A program made the position numbers and the translations under genes. A DNA stretch of 64,000 nucleotides from Catonella massiliensis. Its GTDB lineage: Bacteria > Bacillota > Clostridia > Lachnospirales > Lachnospiraceae. Below are positions 10,107 through 17,818 of the stretch, piece after piece. The stretch covers positions 1,922,001 through 1,986,000 of the forward strand of contig NZ_JAEPRJ010000001.1 of the NCBI RefSeq assembly GCF_016651435.1, read 5' to 3'. The first letter of the stretch is position 1; every line of letters starts with the position of its first letter. The notes below the pieces were generated by a model. The model was given only the letters and a program-made list of their open reading frames with translations, did not search any database and had not been told where the DNA came from.

Positions 10107-10175
10107 TTGGTATTCTTTGAAATTGCAACAAGTTGTTGCAATTTCCTGTCTGTATGCTTTGAAGTGGAATACCAA
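10107..10175. repeat. Nested inverted repeat upstream of the 120-aa gene, with a perfect 27-bp palindrome
   Basis: The inner palindrome (10119-10145) has 13-base arms GAAATTGCAACAA and TTGTTGCAATTTC around one G at 10132. Outer nine-base arms TTGGTATTC (10107-10115) and GAATACCAA (10167-10175) enclose it. The structure lies 18-86 bp before the ATG of the 120-aa gene, where a promoter or operator would be. No U tract follows on either strand. It may be an operator, or the footprint of a tiny mobile element. Confidence 0.7.
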
Positions 10176-10185
10176 ATTTCACTGA

Positions 10186-10455
10186 CTACCCCCTTTTACG
10201 CTCAGCTCTTGCAGCAGATATTTCAGCGTTGATCTCTTCAAGAGACATCTCAGGTACATCGACAGCTTCTTCACGTAAAGCCGTAAACGCCGTTCTAAAG
10301 TCCTCTCTTTTGGTTACTGGCGGAAGTACCGCATCAAAAGGCAGTCCTCTTACCTGTTTACTCTTGTTCATCTCATCTTCGTCACTATATGGTCCATTAG
10401 CATGTTTAATCACATTTTTATGATAAAAATGCAAATCAGATGTAAAATAAATCAT
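10186..10455 (-). pseudogene. Chimeric fragment: metallophosphoesterase N-terminus joined to a RelB/DinJ-type antitoxin C-terminus
   Basis: The first 28 residues (MIYFTSDLHFYHKNVIKHAN onward) match the start of small calcineurin-like phosphoesterases, with the DLHF metal motif. The sequence then stops resembling that family. The remainder, GLPFDAVLPPVTKREDF to MSLEEINAEISAARAERK, looks like the C-terminal half of RelB/DinJ antitoxins. The phosphoesterase lacks its GDV, GNHD and H motifs, so it cannot be active. The antitoxin lacks its DNA-binding N-terminus. The start chosen is the second Met, preceded by GAGGTGG; an in-frame ATG 21 bp earlier overlaps the previous gene. The join near 10370 looks like a deletion fusing two accessory genes. 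A short functional protein cannot be excluded. Confidence 0.6.
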
Positions 10456-10465
10456 TGAATCCACC

Positions 10466-11086
10466 TCACCATCCATACTTCTCTAAATCCACCCTATTAT
10501 TCACGACTTCTATCCCGTCTTCTCTTAGCCTCTTTGCCTGTGCGTCAGGACCGCCGAAAGCAAAGGAGCCTGAGCATTTCCCTTCCGCGTTTACGACTCT
10601 ATAGCAGGGGATGACATCAGGTTCAGGGTTCTTGTGGAGGGCATTGCCTACTGCCCTTGCCATCTTCCTATCTCCTGCAAGCTCTGCTATACGGCCGTAG
10701 GTCGCCACCTTCCCCTTAGGTATCTGCTTTACAGCCTCATATATACGCTTAGTCGGAGAATCTGTTATTATGGCATAGCTTTCAGCTATCATGTTCTTTA
10801 TATCCTTATCAGGGATAGAGCCGTCTAGGATAATGGTATTCCAATGCTCTTTATTTTGATGCCAGCCTGCTACCACTGACTTAAAGGCATTTCTCCAAAA
10901 GTCCCTCCACTCGGGAGAGACTTTTACATTGAGATTTATGAAGCCTTCTCTTTCATATATCCAAAGGAAGGCTTTTTTGCTTTCTTTTACTCTGATTAGC
11001 TGCCAGTTAGTATCCTTAAAGGGCATTTCCATATATGTATCGGGAAATGTAAGCCCAAAGCTTGCCACTTCTTCTCTGGTTTTCAT
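10466..11086 (-). CDS. MmcQ/YjbR-domain protein fused to an O6-alkylguanine-DNA alkyltransferase-like domain
   Basis: Residues 1-105 form an MmcQ/YjbR (CyaY-like) DNA-binding domain, seen in TFPDTYMEMPFKDTNWQLIR and WHQNKEHWNTI. Residues 113-206 are an alkyltransferase domain: QIPKGKVATYGRIAELAG, ARAVGNAL with the arginine finger, then IPCYRVV. The methyl-accepting Cys (C161) is present, but the usual PCHR motif reads PCYR, with Tyr in place of the catalytic-relay His. The protein may repair alkylated DNA slowly or act as an alkyltransferase-like damage sensor. It overlaps nothing, and the chimeric fragment starts 10 bp downstream. The domain calls are secure; the activity is inferred. Confidence 0.85.
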   Translation of the reverse strand: MKTREEVASFGLTFPDTYMEMPFKDTNWQLIRVKESKKAFLWIYEREGFINLNVKVSPEWRDFWRNAFKSVVAGWHQNKEHWNTIILDGSIPDKDIKNMIAESYAIITDSPTKRIYEAVKQIPKGKVATYGRIAELAGDRKMARAVGNALHKNPEPDVIPCYRVVNAEGKCSGSFAFGGPDAQAKRLREDGIEVVNNRVDLEKYGW

Positions 11087-11101
11087 CCTCTTAATTTCCT
11101 T

Positions 11102-12118
11102 TTAGTTGAACTTAAATATCTTCCTAGCCACCTCATAGCCCCAGATAATAATCTTTCTTCCACCCTTTCCAGGCATTCCCATGATAGCACCAAGGAGGGT
11201 ATGCTTTATCATACGGTTCATCTTAGGGTTCTTGGTCTTAAGATATCTCCAGATTTCCTTCTTCTTTTCCAGGTTCTCAGGCTTTCCTGACTTGATGAGA
11301 AATACAGTACATATAGTCATCATCATAGCAAGGTAGTTCGTCATATATTTCTTTAGCTTGCCCTCTTTTATCTTAGACAAATCATGTGAGCCTATGAGTA
11401 TCTTAGTTATCTTAATCTGCTGGTCTATCCTGCCAATCATCACCTTTTCATTGACAGACTGGTCATCTCTTCCTATAAAATACCTGTAAAGGTCAACATC
11501 CATATAGTACATAGTCTTTACAAAAGGAAGAGGATAATACACAAATATATTGTCCACATAGAAGGTATGCTCAGGCAGCTTAAGTCCTATCTCCTTAAGT
11601 AGAGCAGTTCTGTAGAATACAGAGTGCATAAGTATGTACTGAGAATTCCTTATCCTGCCAATATCAGACCAGGTAAAAAACTGATTCTCAGGGAGGCAGT
11701 TGGCATATCCCATTGTACTTGGTTCACAGCCTACCTTCTCATACACATAGTTACAGATAAGCATGTCTAGAGTCTTATTGCCTCTGATTACAGAGCGCAA
11801 AAAGTCCATCACCTTGGCAAGGGCTTCAGTATTTACCCAGTCATCAGAGTCAACCACCTTGAAGAATACGCCTGTAGCGTTAAGTAAGCCTGTATTTACA
11901 GCCTGACCATGTCCACCGTTTTCCTGATGAATAGCCTTTACTATGCCAGGGAACTTTTTCTCGTATTCCTTGGCTATCTCAAGGGTATTGTCCTTTGTAG
12001 AACCATCGTCAACCACTATGATTTCTATATCTTCCCCTCCTGTAAGCAGGGTGTCTATAGCGTGGCTCATATATTCTGCTGAATTGTAGCAGGGTATTGC
12101 AACACTTAATACTTTCAT
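11102..12118 (-). CDS. Family 2 glycosyltransferase
   Basis: This 338-aa GT-A enzyme transfers a sugar from a nucleotide donor to a cell-surface glycan. The GT2 core is clear: LSVAIPCYNSAEYM at the start, EIIVVDDGSTKDNT near residue 32 and the metal-binding FKVVDSDDWV near 87. The C-terminal part has no membrane segment strong enough to call. Its ATG overlaps the glf stop (TAATG), so it is translationally coupled to UDP-galactopyranose mutase. It may therefore use UDP-galactofuranose or act in the same glycan. The acceptor is unknown. Confidence 0.88.
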   Translation of the reverse strand: MKVLSVAIPCYNSAEYMSHAIDTLLTGGEDIEIIVVDDGSTKDNTLEIAKEYEKKFPGIVKAIHQENGGHGQAVNTGLLNATGVFFKVVDSDDWVNTEALAKVMDFLRSVIRGNKTLDMLICNYVYEKVGCEPSTMGYANCLPENQFFTWSDIGRIRNSQYILMHSVFYRTALLKEIGLKLPEHTFYVDNIFVYYPLPFVKTMYYMDVDLYRYFIGRDDQSVNEKVMIGRIDQQIKITKILIGSHDLSKIKEGKLKKYMTNYLAMMMTICTVFLIKSGKPENLEKKKEIWRYLKTKNPKMNRMIKHTLLGAIMGMPGKGGRKIIIWGYEVARKIFKFN

Positions 12119-13257
12119 TATACCATCCTTTCACAAAGCTCTAGGGCTTTCTCTGTAATTGCATCCATATTGTAATACTTGTACTCTGCAAGCCTTCCAA
12201 GGAGATGTAGATTCTTATATTCCTTTGCCAGATTTGCGTATTTTTCATAAAGGGCCTTATTCTCATCATTTAAGATAGCATAATAAGGCAAAAGTTCCGT
12301 ATCAGGTGCATAGTCAAGGGAATATTCCTTCATTATTGTCGTTCCCTCTACCTTCTGTCCTGTCATCTTCTTAAATTCAGTTATCCTCGTGTAATCTTCA
12401 TCAACCGTATAGTTTACCACCGCTTCAGGCTGGAAAGAGTCTATATCGTGGTAGCTGAAGTCAAACCTTAATGACCTGTAAGGCAGGGCACCAAAGCAGA
12501 GGTCAAAAAGCTCATCAGTCATTCCCGTAAATATCACATCTCCGTCAAACTCAGTGCACTCAAAGAAAATCTTACCTTCTTCAAGCTTGATGCAGTCCTT
12601 TGCTGAGGTCTGAAGCCTTATGTCAATATTAGGGTGGTCAAGCATTTTCTTAAAAAGCTCAGTGTAGCCCTCCCCCGGCATTGCCTGGTACTCATCTGTG
12701 AAATAACCGTCTTTTTCAGTGAGGATGACAGGAACTCTTGCCGTAACAGCAGGGTCTATCTCATTTGGCTTCACTCCCCACTGCTTACCTGTGTATTTCA
12801 CAAAGATATTATCGTACACATAGTCAGCAAGCTCTCTAATCTCCTCATCCTCATTTTCACGAAGCTTAAGGATAGGTATGGCAGCCTCCCTTCCGTAGAT
12901 ACTTATCAGCTTGTCTATGAGGTTTTCTGCCTTTTTCTTATCATATACCAACCTTATGCTGTTTAAGTTAAACGGAATCGGAATGTACCTGCCATATACA
13001 TTTCCCACTACCTTGTGATGATAAGGCAGCCACTTGGTGAATCTTCCAAGAAAGTCGTAGACCTCCTTACTTTTAGTGTGGAAAATATGAGGGCCGTAGG
13101 TGTGTATAAGTACTCCGTGCTCATCAACCTCGTCAAAGGCATTCCCACCTACATGGTCTCTTTCTTCAATAACAAGTACCTTTTTACCGGCCTCTGCAAG
13201 CTTTCTTGCAGAGACAGCGCCTGCAAAACCGGCACCTACAATTATAATATCATACAT
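12118..13257 (-). CDS. glf: UDP-galactopyranose mutase
   Basis: Glf interconverts UDP-galactopyranose and UDP-galactofuranose with reduced FAD, supplying galactofuranose for surface glycans. The 379-aa protein opens with the FAD-binding motif YDIIIVGAGFAGAVSARKL. It then shows the family block GGNAFDEVDEHGVLIHTYG and HIFHTKSKEVYDFL, and later FVKYTGKQWGVKPNEIDP. The ATG at 13257 follows AGGAGG at good spacing. An upstream in-frame ATG at 13362 would overlap the previous gene and has no family match. The downstream GT2 gene is coupled by a TAATG overlap. Confidence 0.93.
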   Translation of the reverse strand: MYDIIIVGAGFAGAVSARKLAEAGKKVLVIEERDHVGGNAFDEVDEHGVLIHTYGPHIFHTKSKEVYDFLGRFTKWLPYHHKVVGNVYGRYIPIPFNLNSIRLVYDKKKAENLIDKLISIYGREAAIPILKLRENEDEEIRELADYVYDNIFVKYTGKQWGVKPNEIDPAVTARVPVILTEKDGYFTDEYQAMPGEGYTELFKKMLDHPNIDIRLQTSAKDCIKLEEGKIFFECTEFDGDVIFTGMTDELFDLCFGALPYRSLRFDFSYHDIDSFQPEAVVNYTVDEDYTRITEFKKMTGQKVEGTTIMKEYSLDYAPDTELLPYYAILNDENKALYEKYANLAKEYKNLHLLGRLAEYKYYNMDAITEKALELCERMV

Positions 13258-13267
13258 TTTTAACCTC

Positions 13268-15805
13268 CTAGTTAAGAGCGGATATATAGGCATTGCCTGC
13301 CGCCTTAAACATTTTCTCCGCTTCCTTTCGCTCCATCTGGCTCTTTTTACCTGTTTTTGCATTCATAACCTCAATCTTCTGAGGCGTATAGGCAGTAAGG
13401 AGTACAGCGGTCTTTCCATCCTTCATTGCAATCACAGGGCTGCCTTTGGCTATGTAGTATAGGATGTTGTCAAAATCAACTCCCGTCAGATTGATAGGGG
13501 ATATTTCAGACTGAGACCTAAGGATATCCATAATAGTTCCCTTTTTATTTAAATCCTCAGTAGAAATATATATTCCCTTTGCTGTAAGGAAGAGCCTTAT
13601 CGCAGAATGTACGCTGTCATCTTCCTCATATACATAGTCCACATCCACATCTTCAGCCTTTGCAGATGCACTCACTCTTCCACGTTCCCAGACAAGGCCT
13701 CCTGCAATATCAAGCACATAGCCCATACCCTCGTCAGCTACCTTTATCATGTCTGCCGCCTTATAGGAAGAAGCACTAAACTCTCCTGCCACGTTGGCAA
13801 AATATTTCTCCTTACTTTCCTTTCCATTTTCTCCGAGCCTTATGGTAAGGTCTCTAGTGATAACGGTATTTAAGGTAGAGCTGCTTACCTTAGGAATCTT
13901 CTCAAGCTTGAGTCCATAAGGCAGGGTGAGATAGTATTCTGTTAAATATTTATCAGTTCTTCTATCCACCACCATTACTTCCGTGTTTGGCTTATCTATA
14001 TTATTTAGAATGTGGTCCGTCTTTATCCTAACAAGCTTACTGCCCTGCTTCTTAACCCTTTCAAGCTCTATAGTATCATTTACTATGTCTATACCTGTTA
14101 CGTAAATCTTCTTTTTCTCATAGTCTTTCAGTGTTTTACCAGTTACATCCGATATGATTAGCTTCTTGTAAGGAATGTTGATGATACCGTCTTTTCCGTT
14201 TACAATGTCCTTTTTGTAGGCTACGCCGTATACAAAGTTACCTGAGATTTTCCCAAGGAGCCTAAGCACCGTCTTATCACTCGCATTTATCTCAGTTCTT
14301 CTTCTGGTCTCAAGGTCCATAATAATAAGCTTCTTAACCTTTGTGGCATCTGTAGTTTCCTGCCATACTATGTGGTTATTCTCCGAGAGGGCAAGATATG
14401 AACCACCCGATATATTCTCAGCAAGGACAGAGAGTTTCCTCTTTATCAGACTGTACGAATATATCTTATCATAGAGTGAAAAATAGAAAAACTGCTCCGT
14501 ACTTACAAAGCTGAAGTCTGATATCCCCTCTTCAAAGAACTGTGCAGGCAGGCTTACAGGTATATATGCCTGCTCCTCAATCCTGTCATCAGCCCTTAGA
14601 TACTTATATAGAACTATGCCTGTTCTTCCTTCATATACGCCTCGGTTCATATATCCGTACACTATGAAGTATAAGTCTCCGTTATCTTCCATTCTAAGCA
14701 CCTTGACAGCATGATTGTCATAATAAGTTCTTTCATCCAAGAAGTCATCACCAAAAAACGAAAAAACTCTCTTCATCTTATTATTTTTCGTTTCATAGTA
14801 CCAGAGGTCTCTCTCCCTCTCAAATGCAATATATTCTTTTTTGGCATCCATCTTGAAATCAACATCAGGACTAGCTGTGATGCCAAACTTTAGCTGGCTC
14901 CTTGCCACAGAGGTCTTTTCAGGGTTGTAGATTTCTTCCACATCTCTTTCAAATGCCAGTAAATACGTAACCTTCTCTACTTTATTTACCCTGTAGTATT
15001 CCTTTATAGAGTAGTAATTTGGAACCTCTCCAGCTGTCTTTGCAATGTACTTATACACCAGCCCCGTGATGTTCTCCGAGTTCTCGGTGACTGTAACTAC
15101 CGGCTCTGTAAGACGTTCAACTACAAGCTTCCCCCAGGTCACAGTCTCATAAGAGGAATGGATGTTAACACGGGCATAGCTCATATTATCCATACTTGCA
15201 TTGGTTTCAAGATACGGCTTTATCGCTTTTTCATCAGCCTTACTAAGGGCAGCATTCGAAAATTTTTCTGCAAAGCTGTAATTATCCGCAAACTTATCTC
15301 CTCTTGTAAACTTAATGGTAGTAAAGAATATAAACTTTCTGCCATCCTCATTAACAAGCCTTAATTTGAGGGCAAACTCAGTATCCTTTGACAGCTCCGA
15401 ATCAAGCCTTATAGACATCTTCCTCTTGCCTTCATCATCTATCTCAGGAGTTTTCATTTCTCCGTTTGCTATAACAATATTGTCTATCTTATCCTTTACC
15501 TCATACTCTACCCTGACAATGCTGTTATTATAGTCATTGATTAAAAAGTCTATGCTTTTGTTGTTCTCAAGCGGAGTGATTTCCTGCCTTACTCCAAGCG
15601 CATCAATTTCCTGCCCATAGCCATGTAGGAGATTAATCTTTTTACCACCTCTTAGCATATATACAGTAGGGAAACTTGCCGCAGACATCTCTGTTGTCTC
15701 CGTCCTCTCCGAGTAGGAAGTTTCCTTTATATTACTTATAAAATACCCCGCTGACAGCACAAAGAGGAGTATCATTATTATCAGTTTATATATAATTTTC
15801 TGCAT
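13268..15805 (-). CDS. Large exported or membrane-anchored protein with a propeller-like middle and a degenerate C39-peptidase-like end
   Basis: I do not recognise a named family for this 845-aa protein. Residues 6-25 (YKLIIMILLFVLSAGYFISN) form an uncleaved signal or single anchor, placing the rest outside the membrane. The middle (about 290-600) repeats short beta-blade phrases such as DLWYYETKNNKMKR, KIYSYSLIKRKLSVL and HIVWQETTD, as in a TolB/YncE-like propeller. The last 120 residues resemble a C39-type papain-like fold (AIRLFLTAKGI, LYYIAKGSPVIAMKDGK, AVLLTAYTPQKIEVMNAKTG), but the Cys and His expected for catalysis are absent. The ATG overlaps the stop of the pseudouridine synthase gene, and glf follows after 10 bp, so a role in surface glycan or wall metabolism is plausible. 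Confidence 0.75.
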   Translation of the reverse strand: MQKIIYKLIIMILLFVLSAGYFISNIKETSYSERTETTEMSAASFPTVYMLRGGKKINLLHGYGQEIDALGVRQEITPLENNKSIDFLINDYNNSIVRVEYEVKDKIDNIVIANGEMKTPEIDDEGKRKMSIRLDSELSKDTEFALKLRLVNEDGRKFIFFTTIKFTRGDKFADNYSFAEKFSNAALSKADEKAIKPYLETNASMDNMSYARVNIHSSYETVTWGKLVVERLTEPVVTVTENSENITGLVYKYIAKTAGEVPNYYSIKEYYRVNKVEKVTYLLAFERDVEEIYNPEKTSVARSQLKFGITASPDVDFKMDAKKEYIAFERERDLWYYETKNNKMKRVFSFFGDDFLDERTYYDNHAVKVLRMEDNGDLYFIVYGYMNRGVYEGRTGIVLYKYLRADDRIEEQAYIPVSLPAQFFEEGISDFSFVSTEQFFYFSLYDKIYSYSLIKRKLSVLAENISGGSYLALSENNHIVWQETTDATKVKKLIIMDLETRRRTEINASDKTVLRLLGKISGNFVYGVAYKKDIVNGKDGIINIPYKKLIISDVTGKTLKDYEKKKIYVTGIDIVNDTIELERVKKQGSKLVRIKTDHILNNIDKPNTEVMVVDRRTDKYLTEYYLTLPYGLKLEKIPKVSSSTLNTVITRDLTIRLGENGKESKEKYFANVAGEFSASSYKAADMIKVADEGMGYVLDIAGGLVWERGRVSASAKAEDVDVDYVYEEDDSVHSAIRLFLTAKGIYISTEDLNKKGTIMDILRSQSEISPINLTGVDFDNILYYIAKGSPVIAMKDGKTAVLLTAYTPQKIEVMNAKTGKKSQMERKEAEKMFKAAGNAYISALN

Positions 15806-16515
15806 TAAATCTCTCCAAACTCTTTTCCTATTGCTGATGTTGAAAAGCTTAACTTTTTACCGCTTACAGGATGGATAAATGAAAGCATAACTGCCTCAAG
15901 GGAAAGCCCTGACCAGCCATCTATATTCCTGTAATCGTCATTGTACTTGGTATCACCAACTATTCCGTTAAATTCATCCGACATCTGCAGTCTAATCTGA
16001 TGATGTCTTCCTGTTATTAGCTCCACCCTGACAAGGGCTTTGTTTCCGGTCACCTTAACAACCTCATAATTAAGTTCTGCTCTTTCAGCTTCCTTTGTCC
16101 CCTCATCTACAACAGTAGATACATTTTTCACCTTATCATGCAGGAGGTAACTTACCTTATTTTTTCTAACGCCTATCTGAGGCTCTTCCTTATCTGGGTC
16201 AAAGCTTACTACCGCCATATATATTTTAGCAAACTTATTCCCGTTTATCTGCTTTGAGAGTCCTGCCGCAGCCCTCTTAGTCTTGGCATATACCATTATA
16301 CCCCTTACATTCCTGTCAAGGCGGTGTACCACAGCAACATAAGGCTCACCTGCAAGCTTTATTTTATGCTTTAGTGCTTCTACTACTATATGTTTTTTTA
16401 ATTCCCTTACAAGGTCTTTATTGCCCCTTTTATCTCCCTGAGAGGGCATCCCTGCTGGTTTTATACATACGATGATATCATCATCTTCATATAGAATTTC
16501 AACATTTGATACCAT
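15805..16515 (-). CDS. RluA-family pseudouridine synthase
   Basis: This 236-aa protein isomerises uridine in RNA. The catalytic motif is AVVHRLDRNVRGIMVYAKT (the family has HRLDxxTSG; here the TSG part is VRG, with the catalytic Asp kept). The substrate motif ELITGRHHQIRLQ and a C-terminal LSFIHPVSGKKL are also present. There is no S4 domain, so it resembles the short RluA subgroup whose rRNA or tRNA target cannot be assigned by sequence. AGGTAAG precedes the ATG. Its stop overlaps the next ATG. Confidence 0.9.
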   Translation of the reverse strand: MVSNVEILYEDDDIIVCIKPAGMPSQGDKRGNKDLVRELKKHIVVEALKHKIKLAGEPYVAVVHRLDRNVRGIMVYAKTKRAAAGLSKQINGNKFAKIYMAVVSFDPDKEEPQIGVRKNKVSYLLHDKVKNVSTVVDEGTKEAERAELNYEVVKVTGNKALVRVELITGRHHQIRLQMSDEFNGIVGDTKYNDDYRNIDGWSGLSLEAVMLSFIHPVSGKKLSFSTSAIGKEFGEI

Positions 16516-16590
16516 AACTTACCTGTAAGCAATCCTACCACAAGACGGTCTAACTGCTTCCTTTCAGCCAAACTGATACAACTAAGTAGT

Positions 16591-16596
16591 AGTATA
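16591..16596 (-). promoter_or_regulatory. Possible extended -10 of the pseudouridine synthase operon
   Basis: On the minus strand TGTTATACT gives a TGn-TATACT extended -10 about 75 bp before the synthase ATG. The -35 region 17 bp upstream (GTGATA) is poor, as is common with extended -10 promoters. Confidence 0.4.
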
Positions 16597-16650
16597 ACAT
16601 AAAATGCTTCACTTATCACTCATCTTAAGATTATTGTAAGGTTTTAAAAT

Positions 16651-16681
16651 AAGGACCTACAGCATCTAGCTGTAAGTCCTT
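16651..16681 (-). terminator. Rho-independent terminator of the SleB-like gene
   Basis: On the minus strand AAGGACTTACAGC pairs with GCTGTAGGTCCTT (one G-U type mismatch) around TAGAT, followed by ATTTTAAAA. It starts 7 bp past the stop of the wall hydrolase gene and isolates it from the pseudouridine synthase operon. Confidence 0.7.
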
Positions 16682-16687
16682 TATTTA

Positions 16688-17494
16688 TTATCTGTATCTG
16701 TAATAGTCCTGTCCGTTGTGGTGGAATAAATGATGAAGTGTATTGTCAAACCAGGACGCTGCCCTGTAGGTAGTATATCTCTTTGCTACAAATGCAATTG
16801 CTCCATTTGAATAGTCACCATTTTTAAGGACTTTGTCTACAGCCTTTCTGGTTGAGTCAGATACCTTACATCTCCAGAATCTTCCGCCGGGTTTAACCGG
16901 TGAGAACTGGTAAACGCCCGTTCTTTCATTGTGTGCAAGAACAACTCCTGTGACTGTGTTAGGAAAGCTTTTATGTTTAACTCTGTTAAGTACCACGCTC
17001 GCAACATAGATTTTACTTTTTTCATCCATATAGCCTACTTCAGACTGTACAAGGCGGTAAAGGTTTTCCTTATCCTTTGCACTCATCTTGATATTGTAAG
17101 CATTCTTATCAGCCTCTTCTTTCTTCTTTGCTTCCTCGGCCTTTTTCTTAGCTTCTTCTTCCTTTTTCTTTTCTTCAGCCTTCTTCCTTTCTTCCTTCTT
17201 TGCATTCTCTGCTGCTACTCTTGCAGCTTCTTCCTCAGCCTTTCTTGCAGCTTCTCTTGATTGTCTTTCAGCCTCTGCTGCAAGCCTTGCTACTTCTGCT
17301 GCCTCCCTTGCCTCCTCCTCTGCTGACTTAAGGTCAGATAAAGGAGTCTTATCAGCCTCACCGTCAGCTACGACGATTTCATTAACTTCGTTATTTTCTG
17401 CTTTAGCACTATATGAGTTCGCTGTTGATAACATATTTAGTGATAAGCAGACAGTTAACATACTTAAAATTATCCACTTAAACTCTTTCTTCAT
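16688..17494 (-). CDS. Secreted SleB-like cell wall hydrolase with a coiled-coil linker
   Basis: This 268-aa protein begins with a signal peptide (KKEFKWIILSMLTVCLSLNM, cut near SAKA). Residues about 60-135 are an Ala/Glu/Lys-rich coiled coil. The last 120 residues match the SleB/CwlJ hydrolase family: NLYRLVQSEVGYMDE with the catalytic Glu, VASVVLNRVKHKSFPNTVTG, and a C-terminal YTTYRAASWFDNTLHHLFHH. SleB enzymes are peptidoglycan lytic enzymes of spore cortex or vegetative wall. The coiled coil may tether or space the enzyme. It is a single gene with its own strong promoter (17588-17616) and terminator (16651-16681). Confidence 0.87.
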   Translation of the reverse strand: MKKEFKWIILSMLTVCLSLNMLSTANSYSAKAENNEVNEIVVADGEADKTPLSDLKSAEEEAREAAEVARLAAEAERQSREAARKAEEEAARVAAENAKKEERKKAEEKKKEEEAKKKAEEAKKKEEADKNAYNIKMSAKDKENLYRLVQSEVGYMDEKSKIYVASVVLNRVKHKSFPNTVTGVVLAHNERTGVYQFSPVKPGGRFWRCKVSDSTRKAVDKVLKNGDYSNGAIAFVAKRYTTYRAASWFDNTLHHLFHHNGQDYYRYR

Positions 17495-17587
17495 ATTGGT
17501 TCTCCTACTGTGAAAATGTTTACTAGTTAATAGATTATGTATATGTTGCGAATATGTTACAGAATTATTACATAAACTATGTTCGTA

Positions 17588-17616
17588 AGTATAAGTGTGT
17601 AGTTAGGATTTGTCAA
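17588..17616 (-). promoter_or_regulatory. Sigma-A promoter of the SleB-like gene
   Basis: Minus strand: TTGACA (17611-17616), 17-bp spacer, TATACT (17588-17593). The start site would be near 17581, giving a leader of about 87 nt before the ATG at 17494. It lies in the 324-bp divergent gap 17495-17818, back to back with the promoter of the plus-strand gene. Confidence 0.85.
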
Positions 17617-17752
17617 TAAAAAACCATTTTTTTGTTTATATTGACGAAGTTACATTTTATACAATCTTTTAATTTTGTGCTTTTCTCACTAATGATAGCT
17701 ATATTCTAGTATAAATTTGTACTTCCTATAGAATTGATTTTTTTATTTTCAT

Positions 17753-17781
17753 TTGACATGGAATTTTAACCATGGTAATAT
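17753..17781 (+). promoter_or_regulatory. Sigma-A promoter of the plus-strand AP2-like gene
   Basis: TTGACA (17753-17758), exact 17-bp spacer, TAATAT (17776-17781). The start site is near 17788. A strong AAAGGAGG ribosome binding site (17804-17811) follows, 7 bp before the GTG start at 17819. The promoter is close to consensus, which suggests constitutive expression unless a repressor binds. Confidence 0.9.
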
Positions 17782-17818
17782 TATAAAGGGGTATTTTCTT
17801 TTTAAAGGAGGTTTTTAG

